Assembly: GCA_002633085.1 (NCBI GenBank)
Contig: NSIV01000002.1
Span: 231,602 to 295,601 of the forward strand
Direction of reading: 5' to 3'
Length of the DNA: 64,000 nucleotides
DNA from: Curvibacter sp. PD_MW3
GTDB lineage: Bacteria; Pseudomonadota; Gammaproteobacteria; Burkholderiales; Burkholderiaceae_C
The position numbers and the translations under genes were made by a program. This document shows positions 62,091 to 64,000 of this stretch, piece by piece; the first letter of the stretch is position 1; each line of letters opens with the position of its first letter. The notes under the pieces were generated by a model that saw only the letters and a program-made list of their open reading frames with translations, did no database searches and was not told the DNA's origin.

Positions 62091-64000
62091 ATGACCGACA
62101 CCACGCAGAGCCCGCAAGTCAGCACCCAGACCCTGCCCCCCCAGTCCATCAGCGAAGAAGTGCTGCTGGAGAAATACGCCAAAGGCGATGAACACAGCAT
62201 CCTGCAGGTCAACCAGCGCGTGGCGCACGCACTGGGAGGGCCGTTTCCTGCATGCCCTGCAGCAGGGCTTTTTGCCGGCCGGACGCATCCAGTCTGCAGC
62301 CGGCACGGACCTGACGGCCACGCTGATCAACTGCTTCGTGCAACCGGTGGGCGACTCGATCGCGCACGACGACGAAGGCCACCCCGGCATCTACGTGGCG
62401 CTGATGGAAGCGGCCGAGACCATGCGCCGCGGTGGCGGCGTGGGCTATGACTTTTCCCGCATCCGCCCGCGCGGCGCCTGGGTGGGCAGCACGCAAAGCA
62501 GCGCCTCCGGCCCGGTGAGCTACATGCGCGTGTACGACCGCTCCTGCGAGACGGTGGAGTCCGCCGGCAGCCGGCGTGGCGCGCAGATGGGTGTGCTCCG
62601 TTGCGACCACCCCGACATCGAGGAATTCATCCACGCCAAGGACAGCGGCGATCTGCGGAACTTCAACATTTCGGTCGGCGTGACCGACACCTTCATGCAG
62701 GCGGTAGAAAACGACACCGAATTCGAGCTGGTGCACCGCGCGGAAGCTGGCATGGCCCAGAAAGATGCTGGCGCCTATTACGCCAGTGAACGTGGCCTGT
62801 GGATCTACCGCAAGGTGCGCGCACGCGACCTGTGGGAGCAGGTGATGCGCTCCACCTATGACCACGCCGAACCTGGCGTTCTGTTCATCGACACCATCAA
62901 CCGCGACAACAACCTCTCCTACTGCGAGGCCATTGCCAGCACCAACCCCTGTGCCGAACAGCCCTTGCCACCTTATGGTTGCTGCTGCCTGGGCTCGATC
63001 GACCTGACACGCTTCATACGTGAACCCTTCGACGACAAGACCCATTTCGACTTTGCCGGCTTCTCGGAGCTCTGCCGCATCGCCACGCGCATGCTTGACA
63101 ACGTGCTGGACGTGACCGTCTGGCCGCTGCCGCAACAGCAACAGGAGATGCGCAACAAGCGTCGCATCGGTCTGGGCTTCACCGGTCTGGGCGATGCACT
63201 GGTCATGCTGGGCCTGCGCTACGACAGCCAGCCGGCGCGCGACATGGCACGCAAGATTTCCGAAACCATGCGGGATGCGGCCTACGATGCCTCCAATGAA
63301 CTGGCGCGCGAACGCGGCGCCTTCCCACTCTTCAACGCCGACATGTACCTGAGCAGCCCGCGCTTTGCTTCACGCCTGCCGGCGGCGCTGAAGGAGAAGA
63401 TCCGCAAACACGGCCTGCGCAACTCGCACCTGTTGTCCATCGCACCGACCGGCACCATCAGCTTGGCCTTCGCCGACAACGCCAGCAACGGTATCGAGCC
63501 GGCTTTCAGCTGGCATTACACGCGCAAGAAGCGCATGCCCGACGGCAGCCTGAAGGAATATGCGGTAGAAGACCACGCCTGGCGCCTGTACCGTCACCTC
63601 AAGGGTGAAAACGCCCCGTTGACACCGGCCTTCGTCACGGCACTGGAGATGAGCGCGCAAGACCATGCCGCGATGGTCGCCGCGGTGGCGCCGTGCATCG
63701 ACACCGCCATATCCAAGACCGTCAACGTACCGGCCGACTACCCCTATGCCGATTTCCAGGATCTTTACCTACAGGCCTGGAAATCGGGGCTCAAGGGCTT
63801 GGCCACCTACCGGCCCAATGCGGTGCTGGGCTCGGTGCTCAGCGTCACGCCCACGGCCGCACCGCTGCAGATCGATGATGCCAACCAGCGGCTGGCGCTG
63901 GAGCGCCTGCCGGCACCGGTCTTGTCTTCCCTGCGCTGGCCAGGCCGGCCCGAGTTGCCTGGCGGCAACCCGGCTTGGAGCTTCATGGTGCACCACCCCT
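62091..64000 (+). pseudogene. nrdJ: Class II (B12-dependent) ribonucleotide reductase, frameshifted near the N terminus and cut by the window end
   Basis: Translation starts at 62091 (GAGGAG 9 nt upstream): MTDTTQSP...[17 protein letters not shown]...NQRVAHAL in frame 3, then quickly becomes nonsense and stops at 62450. From about 62224 the NrdJ sequence continues in frame 1 ([83 protein letters not shown]) open to the window edge. The missing codons between RVAHAL and HWEGRF and the repeated GCACTGG suggest a small out-of-frame deletion. Active-site Cys and loop motifs are otherwise intact. A sequencing or assembly error is equally possible. Confidence 0.85.

Noticed and set aside
62601-62789. 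Small plus-strand ORF within nrdJ
   Set aside because: Out of frame with the NrdJ sequence and without any family resemblance.

Overview
The window looks like a chromosomal piece of a Burkholderiales bacterium, most likely family Comamonadaceae (Rhodoferax/Polaromonas/Acidovorax-like). The basis is high GC throughout, a Bug-type periplasmic binding domain, and small intergenic repeats of a kind I recall from that family. A complete respiratory nitrate reductase locus (narXL-narKK-narGHJI) and three FNR-type boxes point to a facultative denitrifier or nitrate respirer. No rRNA, tRNA, CRISPR array or transposase was recognised.

Layout. 1-11 kb: a terminator of an upstream gene, a secreted proline-rich protein, an SDR, glnS with a large internal insertion, then a lower-GC patch (OLD-family ATPase/TOPRIM nuclease, and a NYN-LOTUS protein beyond a DUF427 gene), a GIY-YIG-like protein, two tandem paralogous diguanylate cyclases and a Tat-type flavodoxin. 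11-28 kb: a divergent SRAP protein lacking Cys2, a fusion of a Bug/TctC solute-binding domain with a DUF900 alpha/beta hydrolase, a split YeeE/YedE sulfur transporter, many small conserved genes, a chemoreceptor, a Spy/CpxP-like protein, the GTPase RbgA/YlqF and gshA. 28-41 kb: SDR, Nudix and SGNH genes, then a tight eight-gene minus-strand operon for fatty-acid modification (FAD oxidoreductase, DUF1365, CFA synthase, chalcone-isomerase-like, MFS, DUF3833, SDR, NTF2). It is divergent from a MerR-B12 regulator carrying the CarH/LitR photoreceptor signature. 40-46 kb: dusC, an orphan secreted TraB/VirB10-like protein, a hybrid histidine kinase, an RluA-type pseudouridine synthase and smaller genes.

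46-60 kb is the nitrate respiration block. narX-narL sense nitrate. An FNR box lies upstream of narX and another upstream of two separate nitrate transporters, which are followed by narG-narH-narJ-narI and a PpiC-type isomerase. A beta-carbonic anhydrase follows after a repeat element. 60-64 kb holds a YqjD/YqjE/YqjK-like envelope trio, a small conserved protein and, divergent from it, a class II (B12-dependent) ribonucleotide reductase gene. The nrdJ upstream region has an FNR-type box and a leader with partly mutually exclusive hairpins. Its coding sequence is frameshifted near the N terminus and runs off the window.

The most unusual items are the Bug-DUF900 fusion, the nrdJ leader and frameshift, the orphan TraB/VirB10-like protein, the light/B12-type fatty-acid operon, the SRAP protein with altered active site, and the OLD / NYN-LOTUS / GIY-YIG cluster.
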